Part shown: positions 1 through 6,838 of the stretch, piece after piece | How positions within the stretch are numbered: position 1 is the first letter of the stretch | How the letters are laid out: every line of letters starts with the position of its first letter | Source: DASWHX01 sp036397995 | GTDB taxonomy: Bacteria; Bacteroidota; Bacteroidia; Cytophagales; Cyclobacteriaceae | Assembly (NCBI GenBank): GCA_036397995.1 | Contig: DASWHX010000050.1 | Span: forward strand, 1-7,975 | Length of the DNA stretch: 7,975 nucleotides | Direction: 5' to 3' | The notes under the pieces: model-generated | Seen by the model: only the letters and a program-made list of their open reading frames with translations | The model's database searches: none | What the model was told of the DNA's origin: nothing | Position numbers and translations under genes: made by a program

Positions 1-77
1 ACAAGGGCCAGGCCGACACCTGTTCCTTGAAAATTTGATTGTTTATGAAGTCTTTGAAACATGCGGAATAATTTATC
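1..77 (-). pseudogene. 3' remnant of a second histidine kinase (HATPase G2-box region), cut off by the window edge
   Basis: Read on the minus strand from base 77, this stretch stays open for 25 codons to the window edge. It encodes a clear HATPase_c segment: DKLF, FRMFQRLH, then GTGVGLAL, the F-box and G2 ATP-lid motifs of a histidine kinase. About 16 of 25 residues match residues 329-353 of the adjacent kinase (NKLF, FERLHK, GNGVGLAI), so it is a paralogous piece. The frame is shifted by +1 relative to that kinase. Upstream in the same frame lies only out-of-frame sequence of the neighbour, with no HisKA and no N or G1 box. The only start codon near the edge (60-62) falls inside the F box. 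A complete kinase therefore cannot be made from it. I infer a gene remnant joined out of frame close to bases 77-79. The rest lies outside the window, so whether any of it is translated is unknown. Confidence 0.7.
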
Positions 78-1221
78 CAAAAGAGAAATAAAAAGTTGTA
101 CCCTTATTGAGTTTACTCTCAGCCCAAATTCTTCCATTATGTCGCTTTACGACCCTTTTGCAAATTGCCAGACCAACTCCATTTCCCTCGAACTCAGAAG
201 GTTTATGTAACCTTTCAAATACATGAAAAAGTTTATTCTTGTATTTATCGTTGAAGCCCACACCATTATCTTCCACAAAGTATACATATTCATTTTCCAT
301 TTCAATTCCTCCAACTTCAATTAAAGTAGTCTTTTTGGTTCGCGTATATTTTAGGGCGTTTGATAATAAGTTAGTTACTAATTGGCGAATCATTCTAACG
401 TCGCCTTTAACGGGTTTCATGTCTCCTTTAACGAATTTTATGTTCCTTTTTTTGACGTTATTTTTCAATTCTTCAAAAACTGTGGTAAAAAGATCACCCA
501 TGTTTATGTTTTGATTTTTCTTTTCAAACTTGTTCAACCTTGATAGATCGAGTATATCATCAATTAGGGTTGACATTCCTTTTGAAATATTCCTTATTGT
601 TTCAACAATTTGTTGTCCTTCTTTATCTGACTCATTTTTGACCTTTGAGTATAGTATTTCTGAATAGGATGAAATGGCTCTTAAAGGAGATTTTAGATCG
701 TGAGCCACTGAATAACTGTAGGCGTCCAGTTCTTCATTAAGCGTTTTCAGTTCATCGACTTTTCTTTCCAGAATTGTATAGGCCTTTGTCAACGCGTGTT
801 CTTGTCTGTATTTCTCAATGAAGAATTCTACTTTGTTAATTAGGATTTTGGGCTCGAAAGGTTTTGTTATATAACTAAAAGCTCCTTTTTCATATCCCTT
901 AAAAATATTAATATGGTCAGTGTAAATTGCCGAAATAAATATGAAAGGCAACGATGCAGTTTTATCGTCCGATCTTAATATTTCTGCCAAATCATATCCA
1001 TCCATTCCCGGCATTTGAATATCGAGTAATGCAAGTGCAAAATCATTATGAAGTGTTAGCTTAAGTGCTTCATTGCCACTAAGCGCTTTGTATAACCTTA
1101 CGCCAAGATTTTTGAGTAGTCTTTCAAGGGCTACCAGATTCTCAGGCTTATCATCCACAATAAGTATTTTCGGATCCTCCGATTCGATTTCAGTTGAAAG
1201 TAACTCCCTATTATAAGTCAT
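73..1221 (-). CDS. Receiver-histidine kinase (REC-HisKA-HATPase), cytoplasmic, 382 aa
   Basis: This is a soluble two-component protein with an N-terminal receiver and a C-terminal kinase. In 382-residue numbering, the receiver (about 17-130) has the acidic pair D23/D24, phospho-acceptor D67 in LLDIQMPGMDG, S97 and K120 in TKPF. A helical linker leads to HisKA with H174 in SVAHDLKSP. The ATPase has N288 in LLSNALKYT, the G1 box DNGVG (318-322) and the G2 box GNGVGL (346-351). No membrane segment is present. The kinase half resembles bacteriophytochrome-type kinases (AYSYSVAHDLKSPLRAI). I chose the ATG at 1219-1221 because TAAGGAA (1228-1234) lies at a proper distance from it and almost touches the earlier ATG at 1225-1227, which would add two residues. 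It is the last gene of the cheR-cheB-kinase operon and probably receives phosphate from the hybrid kinase upstream, or relays its own output. No output domain is visible. The C terminus ends abruptly at FYFSFG, at the junction with the kinase remnant. Confidence 0.93.
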   Translation of the reverse strand: MTYNRELLSTEIESEDPKILIVDDKPENLVALERLLKNLGVRLYKALSGNEALKLTLHNDFALALLDIQMPGMDGYDLAEILRSDDKTASLPFIFISAIYTDHINIFKGYEKGAFSYITKPFEPKILINKVEFFIEKYRQEHALTKAYTILERKVDELKTLNEELDAYSYSVAHDLKSPLRAISSYSEILYSKVKNESDKEGQQIVETIRNISKGMSTLIDDILDLSRLNKFEKKNQNINMGDLFTTVFEELKNNVKKRNIKFVKGDMKPVKGDVRMIRQLVTNLLSNALKYTRTKKTTLIEVGGIEMENEYVYFVEDNGVGFNDKYKNKLFHVFERLHKPSEFEGNGVGLAICKRVVKRHNGRIWAESKLNKGTTFYFSFG

Positions 1222-1227
1222 TAGCAT

Positions 1228-1234
1228 TTCCTTA
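1228..1234 (-). promoter_or_regulatory. Ribosome binding site of the REC-HK gene, overlapping the upstream stop
   Basis: On the minus strand the bases read TAAGGAA. Its first three bases are the stop codon of the hybrid kinase. The GGA core lies about 7-8 nt from the ATG at 1219-1221 but only about 1-2 nt from the ATG at 1225-1227, so it argues for the inner start. The overlap with the stop suggests that terminating ribosomes reinitiate here. Confidence 0.55.
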
Positions 1235-4200
1235 CAATTTCTGAATCCATAGTCTCATTAGTGACAATAACTTATCAACGTCCACAGGCTTTGCTATGTA
1301 GTCATTGGCTCCTGCATCAAGGCATTTTTGACGATCATCCTTCATGGCTTTAGCAGTTAAAGCAATTATCGGCAAGGCCTCAAAACGTTTTTTCCTTCGA
1401 ATGTTTTCTATGCATTCGTAGCCATCCATTTCAGGCATCATAATGTCCATCAATACCAAATCTATTTCGGGATCCTTGTCAAGCAAATCCAATGCAGTCA
1501 CCCCGTTATCTGCCTTTGTGATTTTCATTCCACGCTCCCTGAGAACTTTGGAAAGGGCAAAGACATTGCGCATATCATCATCCACAACAAGAATTTTCTT
1601 CTCATTAAATATTTTCTCAGTATCGTATAAACTTTCAATCATTTGCTGTTTCCCTTTCGGGAGATTGTTCACAGTCCTGTGCAGAAATAAAGCAGTCTCA
1701 TCCAACAGTCTCTCCTCTGATTTTACCCCTTTTACAATTATTGTCTCAGAATATTGACGCAATTCTTCGTTTTCCTCTTTAGAAAGTTCCTTCCCCGTAT
1801 ATACTATAATTGGTGGTATGTGAATTCCTCTATCCTCAAGATCATGAATTAATTCAAATCCACTTTTGTCTGGTAATCCTATATCAAGAACTACACAATC
1901 AATTGTCTTTGTCATAAAAAGGTCGATTGCTTCCCTGGCACTGCCGGCTTCAAGACATTCCACATCACCATTTCCAACCAATTTTCTTATTGATTTCCGA
2001 AGATTCTCATCATCTTCAAGTATTAACAAACTCTTCATTTTTCGATTAATGAAATCTTCAATACGGTTAAAAACTTTAGATAATTGCCGGCGATTAACGG
2101 GTTTTACCATAAATTGTACAGCGCCTGATCTAACAGAATCCAAAGATCTATCCATTCCAGAAATAATATGTATTTGAATATGCCTCAAATCCGGATTACC
2201 CTTTAGTGTTCTCAGTACTGTTTGCCCATCAATTCCAGGCAATTTTAGGTCAAGTATAATTGCATGGGGTTTAAATTTTTGTGTGAGGACCAGACCGTCT
2301 TCACCTGTGGATGCTGCTAAGTACTTAAATCCTTTTTTCCTCGCCTGTTCAGCGATTATTGTACAGAATTTTTCATCATCTTCAATGATAAGAACTACAT
2401 GATCATCGGAACTAATATTATCGCGATCGTCCGGTATGCTTGGATAATTAAGAAAACTTGAATTAGACTCAGGTTCAGGTTGGCTCCTTTCAAACATGTG
2501 CGGGTCCTTTGTTTCCTTTAAGGTGACGGGACCAAATTTGATCGGCAAAATCAAGGTGAAAGATGAACCTTTGTTTACTTCACTTTCAAGGCTTATCCTT
2601 CCTCCAAGCATTTTCGACAATTCCCTTGAAATGGATAATCCTAATCCAGTTCCTCCATATTTTCTGGCAGTACCGCCTTCCAATTGCTGAAATGCTTCAA
2701 AAACTACATCTTGTTTATCTCTTGGAATTCCAATCCCCGTATCCAGAACTTGTATAACTAAATTATTACCGGCATCACTTCTAAAGGATATTTTTACTGT
2801 CCCATGGTGCGTGAATTTAATAGCATTAGTTATAAGGTTTTTGAGAATTTGTTCAATCCTTTTTTGATCTGAGCGTATTGTTGAGGGAAGCTCACCATCA
2901 AGTTCAAATTCTAAATTGAGTCCCTTTTCCCTTGCCTGAACTTTAAATTCTTTATTTAGATTGTCTGCCAGATCCGAAATTCGGAATTCTTCTATATTCA
3001 AACCCATTTTCCCTGCTTCAATTTTAGACAGATCCAAAATTTCATTTATTAAGTTGAGTAAATCGTAACCACTTTTTGCAATGACGGAAGCACTTTCCAG
3101 TTGCTCCTCGTTTAGATTATTGTCCCTGTTTTGTAAAAGGTCGTTTGATAAAATCAAAAGACTATTAAGAGGCGTGCGTAATTCATGGCTCATATTAGCA
3201 AGAAACTCGGATTTGTACTTACTACCAACTTCAAGCTGTTTAGCTTTCAGTTCAATATCTTCGCGCGCTGTTGAGAGGTCTTTGTTTTTTTCTTCAAGAG
3301 CCTGAGATTGTTCCTCAAGCTCTTCATTTGTTGCCTGTAATTCCTCTTGCTGTTCCTTCAGCTTTTGCGTTTGCTCCTCTAACTCTTCATTGGATTGTTG
3401 TAGCTCTTCCTGCTGGGTCTGTAATTCTTCGCTTTGCTGTTGTGTTTCTTCAAGCAATTCTTTGATCTTCTGGTCCGCAATTGCCGAATTAATTGCTATT
3501 GAAATACTTTCCAATACTGATTCAATAAATTCCTCCTTTTCCTTCGTAAAAGAGTGCACACTGCCGAATTCCAGGATTCCCAATGTTTTCCCCTCAAATA
3601 AGAATGGAACTATGAATAGGTATTTTGGGCTAGCTTGAACAAGGGAAGTCTTAATGCTAATATCTTTCGGTTCCATTTCTCCTATTGAAAGTTTTTTTTG
3701 GGTAATTGCTACTTGCCCTATAACTCCTTCGCCCATCACAAATTTATTCTGGGATTTTTCATTTTCGTAGAAGGAATACTTTCCGGTTAAGTTTAGTTCA
3801 GTATAGTTGTCATTCGCCAAATACAAAGCACCTATATTGGAAGATATATATTCAGACAAAAATGATATGATGCTGTTTGCCAGTTCTTGGACGTCATTAT
3901 AGCTGGTCATTACTTTGTAAAGCTCATTCTGCCCTCGTGTTCTCCAACTATAAAGCTCGGATTCCCTGGCTTTCGATTTGAGGGAATCCCGCATTCCCAT
4001 TAGTGCTGTACTTAGTACACGTAGCTCCACTGAACCTCCGACATTTACTTCGGTCTCCAGATTTCCATCTGAAATATCTTTCGCAACATCCACCGCACCA
4101 GATATCGGTGTTGTTATAGATTTCGTTATAATCAGACCTGAAATAAAAGATATTAAGAGCCCGGACAACAGCAGCACCCATTGCATTCTTGACAGAATTG

Positions 4201-4744
4201 CAATCTGCTTTTCAGACTCCAACAATGCATCATTCATCTGAATTTCCTTATCGTCAATGATCTGGTTAAGAATTGTGTTTACTTCTTGGGCAAGGGGTAC
4301 TATTTTTTCTTCTGATAAGATCTCTGCCTGGGCCGTTTCTAATTCCTCCGCTTGTTCCTGGTAGCTTTCTAATTTTTCTATCATCGAAAAAAGTGAGGCT
4401 AATTTGTCAATATTTGTTTTACCCCAGTATGAAGAAGAGATGGTGCTTAATCTGCTCATCGAAGGACGAATCTCATTTTGCCATACCTTTTTCCTCTCTT
4501 CCTTGAATTTTGAGTCGTTAAACAGAATCCAGCCCCGGAGGGAAGCGATTGAGCTATTAATACCGTTTAGTGCGATTAACCCATGCTTAACAGAAGGAAC
4601 TTCGAAATCTATGTTATTTTTTTCTCTCGCTTCGATTTTTCTTATCTGCAAAATGGTCAGGGTGACAGACACTCCGAACACTCCGAACAAAAGCAAAAAT
4701 CCCAAGCCTATTTTTTTTCCTAAAGTATCTATGTTAAGTTTCAT
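1232..4744 (-). CDS. Membrane hybrid histidine kinase: TM-sensor-TM-HAMP-GAF-coiled coil-HisKA-HATPase-REC-REC-REC, 1170 aa
   Basis: This is a large inner-membrane hybrid kinase. Membrane helix 1 is about 11-32, an all-helical periplasmic segment 35-186 resembles four-helix-bundle sensors of chemoreceptors, helix 2 is about 188-207 and HAMP about 206-258. A GAF domain spans about 275-425 and a Gln/Glu-rich coiled coil about 426-510. HisKA has H520 (ANMSHELRTPLN). The ATPase has N640, DTGIG 668-672 and GGTGLGL 697-703. Receiver 1 carries D789/D790, D832, S862 and K881; receiver 2 D911/D912, D954, T983 and K1005; receiver 3 D1055/D1056, D1100, T1130 and K1152. Receiver 2 has VKG instead of the usual KP. 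No HPt domain is present, so phosphate beyond the receivers must pass elsewhere, perhaps to the next gene's product. The ATG at 4742-4744 overlaps the cheB stop as ATGA, and its product begins just before membrane helix 1; the longer frame from 4792 would lie inside cheB. The ligand is unknown. Confidence 0.95.
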   Translation of the reverse strand: MKLNIDTLGKKIGLGFLLLFGVFGVSVTLTILQIRKIEAREKNNIDFEVPSVKHGLIALNGINSSIASLRGWILFNDSKFKEERKKVWQNEIRPSMSRLSTISSSYWGKTNIDKLASLFSMIEKLESYQEQAEELETAQAEILSEEKIVPLAQEVNTILNQIIDDKEIQMNDALLESEKQIAILSRMQWVLLLSGLLISFISGLIITKSITTPISGAVDVAKDISDGNLETEVNVGGSVELRVLSTALMGMRDSLKSKARESELYSWRTRGQNELYKVMTSYNDVQELANSIISFLSEYISSNIGALYLANDNYTELNLTGKYSFYENEKSQNKFVMGEGVIGQVAITQKKLSIGEMEPKDISIKTSLVQASPKYLFIVPFLFEGKTLGILEFGSVHSFTKEKEEFIESVLESISIAINSAIADQKIKELLEETQQQSEELQTQQEELQQSNEELEEQTQKLKEQQEELQATNEELEEQSQALEEKNKDLSTAREDIELKAKQLEVGSKYKSEFLANMSHELRTPLNSLLILSNDLLQNRDNNLNEEQLESASVIAKSGYDLLNLINEILDLSKIEAGKMGLNIEEFRISDLADNLNKEFKVQAREKGLNLEFELDGELPSTIRSDQKRIEQILKNLITNAIKFTHHGTVKISFRSDAGNNLVIQVLDTGIGIPRDKQDVVFEAFQQLEGGTARKYGGTGLGLSISRELSKMLGGRISLESEVNKGSSFTLILPIKFGPVTLKETKDPHMFERSQPEPESNSSFLNYPSIPDDRDNISSDDHVVLIIEDDEKFCTIIAEQARKKGFKYLAASTGEDGLVLTQKFKPHAIILDLKLPGIDGQTVLRTLKGNPDLRHIQIHIISGMDRSLDSVRSGAVQFMVKPVNRRQLSKVFNRIEDFINRKMKSLLILEDDENLRKSIRKLVGNGDVECLEAGSAREAIDLFMTKTIDCVVLDIGLPDKSGFELIHDLEDRGIHIPPIIVYTGKELSKEENEELRQYSETIIVKGVKSEERLLDETALFLHRTVNNLPKGKQQMIESLYDTEKIFNEKKILVVDDDMRNVFALSKVLRERGMKITKADNGVTALDLLDKDPEIDLVLMDIMMPEMDGYECIENIRRKKRFEALPIIALTAKAMKDDRQKCLDAGANDYIAKPVDVDKLLSLMRLWIQKL
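3290..3415 (-). repeat. Two tandem 21-residue repeats in the coiled coil of the hybrid kinase
   Basis: Residues 444-464 and 465-485 of the hybrid kinase are two copies of one 21-residue (three-heptad) unit. Both open with QQEELQ and continue with NEELEEQ at the same offset, followed by QKLKE in copy one and QALEE in copy two. On the + strand this shows as recurring cttcatt/ttcctc blocks. The unit sits in the signalling helix between GAF and HisKA. A duplication of whole heptads keeps the coiled-coil phase, so it lengthens the linker without breaking signal transfer. Confidence 0.75.
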
Positions 4745-5337
4745 GTTTTGTCGGATTGAATTTGTTTGTGAATATCTAAAAGGAATTCCCATATTTCATT
4801 GGGATTTAGAATAGCATGAGGTTTTACCAGATTGATAGCAGCTAATGGCATTGAAGGGGATTCTGCTGACTTTGGATCCTGAACGATTGTAAACCCTCCT
4901 CTGTCTTTTATTGATTTTAGCCCTTTTGCCCCATCGGAATTTCCGCCACTCAATATGATCCCTACCAGTCTATTACCGAATACCCAACTTGCCGTTTCAA
5001 AAAATACATCAATGGATGGCCTCGCATAATTAACCTTCTCATCTACGGTAAGGGAAAATGTAAAATCATTTTCGACTAGCAAATGGTAATTTGGAGGAGC
5101 TATATAAATCTTCCCCCTTTCAATTTGTTCTTTTTCTTCTGCTTCCTTTATGGTTAACGGACTCGTGCTATCCAGCAAAGTTATCCATCCGCCGTCTGAA
5201 TTATTTGCAATATGCTGTACAAGTATTACAGCCATGGAAAAGTCTTTTGGTAATTTTGATGCCATGTCCTGGACAAGGTTCATCCCGCCGGCAGAAGCTC
5301 CAATAGTTATTGCATCATATTCCCTAACTTTATTCAT
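4741..5337 (-). CDS. cheB: Stand-alone CheB methylesterase/deamidase catalytic domain, 198 aa
   Basis: CheB removes methyl groups from glutamyl esters, and deamidates glutamines, in signalling helices of chemoreceptors. The whole protein is one catalytic domain. The catalytic triad is visible as S15 in GASAGG, H42 in VQHI and D135 in GGNSDGAKG, and the domain also shows the family blocks IYIAPPNYHL (about 77-86) and RPSIDVFF (about 106-113). The N-terminal receiver that controls classical CheB is absent, so phosphorylation by CheA is not its switch; 198 aa fits the catalytic domain alone. The ATG at 5335-5337 overlaps the end of cheR by 8 bp, and the stop forms ATGA with the start of the hybrid kinase, so all three are probably translationally coupled. 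No methyl-accepting receptor with the canonical hairpin is in the window. The nearest plausible substrate is the HAMP/coiled-coil kinase downstream, which is inference. Confidence 0.93.
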   Translation of the reverse strand: MNKVREYDAITIGASAGGMNLVQDMASKLPKDFSMAVILVQHIANNSDGGWITLLDSTSPLTIKEAEEKEQIERGKIYIAPPNYHLLVENDFTFSLTVDEKVNYARPSIDVFFETASWVFGNRLVGIILSGGNSDGAKGLKSIKDRGGFTIVQDPKSAESPSMPLAAINLVKPHAILNPNEIWEFLLDIHKQIQSDKT

Positions 5338-6199
5338 CGCTTAAAGAATATTTCTTCTTAAAAATTTTATGCTTTTTATCCACTTCTTCAAAGTAGTCTT
5401 TAAAGCTTGAATTGATCAAACTCTCTTTGTTGCCAAGACAAAGGATCCCTCCTTTTACCAAGCTTGAATAAAACAAGGCTATTACCTTATCCTGCAATTT
5501 CCTGTTAAAATAGATCAACACATTTCTGCACATTATCATATTAGTTTCGGTGAAATCATGATCAGTCACCAGGTTATGATTAGCCCATATAATGTTTTTC
5601 TTAAGGGAATTATTTATGATAGCAGAATCATATCTTGCCAGGTAATAATCTGATAACCTTCCCTTGGGCCTGGAGAGATCATAATTATCTGTGTATTTCT
5701 TAATTCTTTCTATCGGGAATATTCCCTCCTTAGCCGTTTTTAAGGAGTTTGTGTTAAAATCCGTTGCATAGATTTGAACTCTGTCGTACAATCCCTCCTC
5801 CATAAGTAATATAGCGGTTGAATATACCTCTTCTCCTGTGGAACATCCGGCGTGCCATATCTTAAGGAATGACCATGTTTTAAGAATCTGGATTATCCTT
5901 TCCCTCAACGTTTGATAAAATTCCGGATCCCGGAACATTTCAGTAACATTGATTGAAAAGTCCCTAATTAAGTCGGATGCAAAACCTGGCTCGCGAAGCA
6001 GCCTATGTTGCATCAGCGAAATGCTTTCAATTTGGGACAACCGCAGCCGATGGAGAATCCTTCGTTTGATGTGAGCCCTGGAATAATCCCTGAAATCATA
6101 TCCATACGTTTGAAAAATTGCTTCGAGGAGAAGTTCAATTTCAATGTCGCAGGGTTCTACCTTAGAAGATACCTTTAAACTGTTAAGATTTCCTTTCAC
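5330..6199 (-). CDS. cheR: CheR-type protein-glutamate O-methyltransferase, 289 aa
   Basis: CheR transfers methyl from S-adenosylmethionine to glutamates of signalling proteins. The N-terminal helical domain (about 18-85) has the family block TYGYDFRDYS and a run of basic residues (KRRILHRLRL, 45-54) typical of receptor contact. NVTEMFRDPEFY (84-95) precedes the SAM-binding domain, where WHAGCSTGEE (115-124) is motif I, YATDFN (144-149) binds the ribose, and MCRNVLIYFN (223-232) is the conserved loop. The length is normal for CheR without TPR extensions. The start is GTG (6197-6199), preceded directly by an in-frame TAA. No ATG occurs before codon 63, which is past the basic helix, so GTG is preferred. 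It is the first gene of the cheR-cheB-kinase-kinase operon. No convincing promoter or Shine-Dalgarno site was found ahead of it. Confidence 0.94.
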   Translation of the reverse strand: MKGNLNSLKVSSKVEPCDIEIELLLEAIFQTYGYDFRDYSRAHIKRRILHRLRLSQIESISLMQHRLLREPGFASDLIRDFSINVTEMFRDPEFYQTLRERIIQILKTWSFLKIWHAGCSTGEEVYSTAILLMEEGLYDRVQIYATDFNTNSLKTAKEGIFPIERIKKYTDNYDLSRPKGRLSDYYLARYDSAIINNSLKKNIIWANHNLVTDHDFTETNMIMCRNVLIYFNRKLQDKVIALFYSSLVKGGILCLGNKESLINSSFKDYFEEVDKKHKIFKKKYSLSDE

Positions 6200-6498
6200 T
6201 TAAATTTGGTTCTTTAAGGAGTATATCTCAAACCAAGCTTTAAGGAAATAGTTTGTGGTAAGTCTTACAGGTAGTAATTTAACGCTTTTTTTGGCAAAAG
6301 ATATGCTTCGATGTGTATTTTTAGTGAAGCTTTAACCCGTTAAATCCACTGATTTTTTTTAGTAATCGGGTAATTATTCCCCTCCACCTGAAATTAGTCG
6401 GACTGGGGGTTGCTTGCTGGATTGCTTATTTCTTGCGTTATTCCGCAAGGCTTCCTGCTCTTCAAAAAGAAAAATAATTTTCTCTTCTTTTTTCTCTG
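6200..6498. other. Intergenic region between tRNA-Arg and cheR, no gene recognised
   Basis: These 299 bases hold no convincing coding sequence on either strand. The part near tRNA-Arg (about 6465-6495) is an A/T-rich stretch that reads AGAAAA-loop-TTTTCT followed by TTTT on the minus strand. It is a weak candidate terminator for the tRNA transcript. A small GC-containing hairpin lies at 6432-6449. The rest is AT-rich. The cheR promoter should lie here, but I find no clean TAnnTTTG with a matching TTG upstream. Confidence 0.5.
6432..6449. repeat. Small inverted repeat (6-bp stem, 6-nt loop)
   Basis: CTTGCG and CGCAAG flank a TTATTC loop. No T-run follows on either strand, so a standard intrinsic terminator is not supported. 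It lies downstream of tRNA-Arg and upstream of cheR, and its role is unknown. Confidence 0.4.
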
Positions 6499-6572
6499 TG
6501 ATTCCGCCGCGATTCGAACGCGGAACCTGCTGCTTAGAAGGCAGCTGCTCTATCCAGTTGAGCTACGGAACC
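6499..6572 (-). tRNA. tRNA-Arg, anticodon TCT
   Basis: The minus strand folds into a full cloverleaf of 74 nt. The acceptor stem is GGTTCCG against CGGAATC with one G-U pair, and the discriminator is A. The D arm is TAGCTCAACTGGATAGAGCA. The anticodon stem GCTGC/GCAGC encloses the loop CTTCTAA with anticodon TCT, reading AGA/AGG. The T arm contains GTTCGAATC. CCA is not encoded. It is the last gene of the tRNA cluster and has no TAnnTTTG box of its own, so it is probably processed from a longer transcript. Confidence 0.95.
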
Positions 6573-6587
6573 AAAGTGAGTGTGCGT

Positions 6588-6645
6588 GTTTAGAGTTAAG
6601 TTTTAAAAGTTTATGGTTTAGGGGGTTTAGGGTTTAGAGGTTAGA
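6588..6645 (+). repeat. Heptamer array A, degenerate, G-rich on + strand (GTTTAGR)
   Basis: About seven imperfect 7-bp units are readable on the + strand: gtttaga, gttaagt, gtttatg, gtttagg, gtttagg, gtttaga and ggttaga, with short insertions between some. They are the reverse complement type of the YYAACTC units in arrays B and D. Part of it (6616-6638) looks like a telomere repeat, TTTAGGG, with several G-runs. It starts 15 nt upstream of the tRNA-Arg 5' end. Confidence 0.65.
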
Positions 6646-6666
6646 GGGCATTAAAACCTTAACTCT
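6592..6666. repeat. Inverted repeat between tRNA-Pro and tRNA-Arg
   Basis: AGAGTTAAGTTTTAA (6592-6606) is the reverse complement of TTAAAACCTTAACTCT (6651-6666) apart from one extra base. The loop of 44 nt carries the G-rich heptamers. In the minus-strand transcript it would form a long hairpin separating tRNA-Pro from tRNA-Arg. It could assist processing or be a trace of the element that made the arrays; both are inference. Confidence 0.6.
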
Positions 6667-6721
6667 TAACTCTTAACTTCTAACTCCTAACTCCCAACTC
6701 TTAACTCCTAACTCCTAACTC
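6659..6721 (+). repeat. Heptamer array B, nine units of YYAACTC
   Basis: Nine 7-bp units follow each other without a gap: TTAACTC, TTAACTC, TTAACTT, CTAACTC, CTAACTC, CCAACTC, TTAACTC, CTAACTC and CTAACTC. Variation is limited to the first two positions, apart from one final T. The array ends 6 nt from the 3' end of tRNA-Pro, exactly as array D does for tRNA-Ser. It has no coding potential. Confidence 0.9.
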
Positions 6722-6727
6722 CCATTG

Positions 6728-6802
6728 TCGGGGTGGCAGGATTCGAACCTGCGGCCCCCTGCTCCCAAAGCAGGTGCGCTAACCGGACTGCGCTACACCC
6801 CG
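6728..6802 (-). tRNA. tRNA-Pro, anticodon TGG
   Basis: The minus strand gives a 75-nt cloverleaf without encoded CCA. The acceptor stem is CGGGGTG against CACCCCG with discriminator A. The D arm is TAGCGCAGTCCGGTTAGCGC. The anticodon stem CCTGC/GCAGG encloses the loop TTTGGGA with anticodon TGG, reading CCN codons. The T stem GCAGG/CCTGC encloses TTCGAAT. It lies between heptamer arrays B and C, and no promoter box is seen just upstream, so co-transcription from the tRNA-Ser promoter is likely. Confidence 0.95.
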
Positions 6803-6810
6803 TAGTTGAA

Positions 6811-6838
6811 GTTATGTGTTAAGAGTTTAGAGTTCATA
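6811..6838 (+). repeat. Heptamer array C, short, GTTAAGA orientation
   Basis: Four 7-bp units run gttatgt, gttaaga, gtttaga and gttcata; the two middle ones match the reverse complement of the YYAACTC unit. The array lies between the tRNA-Pro 5' end and the four-helix-bundle gene, and its last unit runs into that gene's stop codon (6834-6836). With array D it forms an oppositely oriented pair around the protein gene. Confidence 0.6.

Noticed and set aside
4745..4792. Longer N terminus of the hybrid kinase starting at 4792
   Set aside because: It would overlap cheB by 52 bp and adds a polar leader before the first membrane helix. The ATGA overlap at 4741-4744 is the usual coupled start.
6229..6236. 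cheR promoter -7 box (TTGGTTTG on the minus strand)
   Set aside because: It mismatches TAnnTTTG at the A, and no TTG is found 17-23 nt upstream.
6432..6449. Intrinsic terminator for the tRNA cluster
   Set aside because: The stem is only 6 bp and no T-run follows in either direction.
6410..6637. Plus-strand open frame of 75 codons
   Set aside because: It runs through the tRNA-Arg gene and repeat array A, has no recognisable domain, and is on the opposite strand to all real genes.
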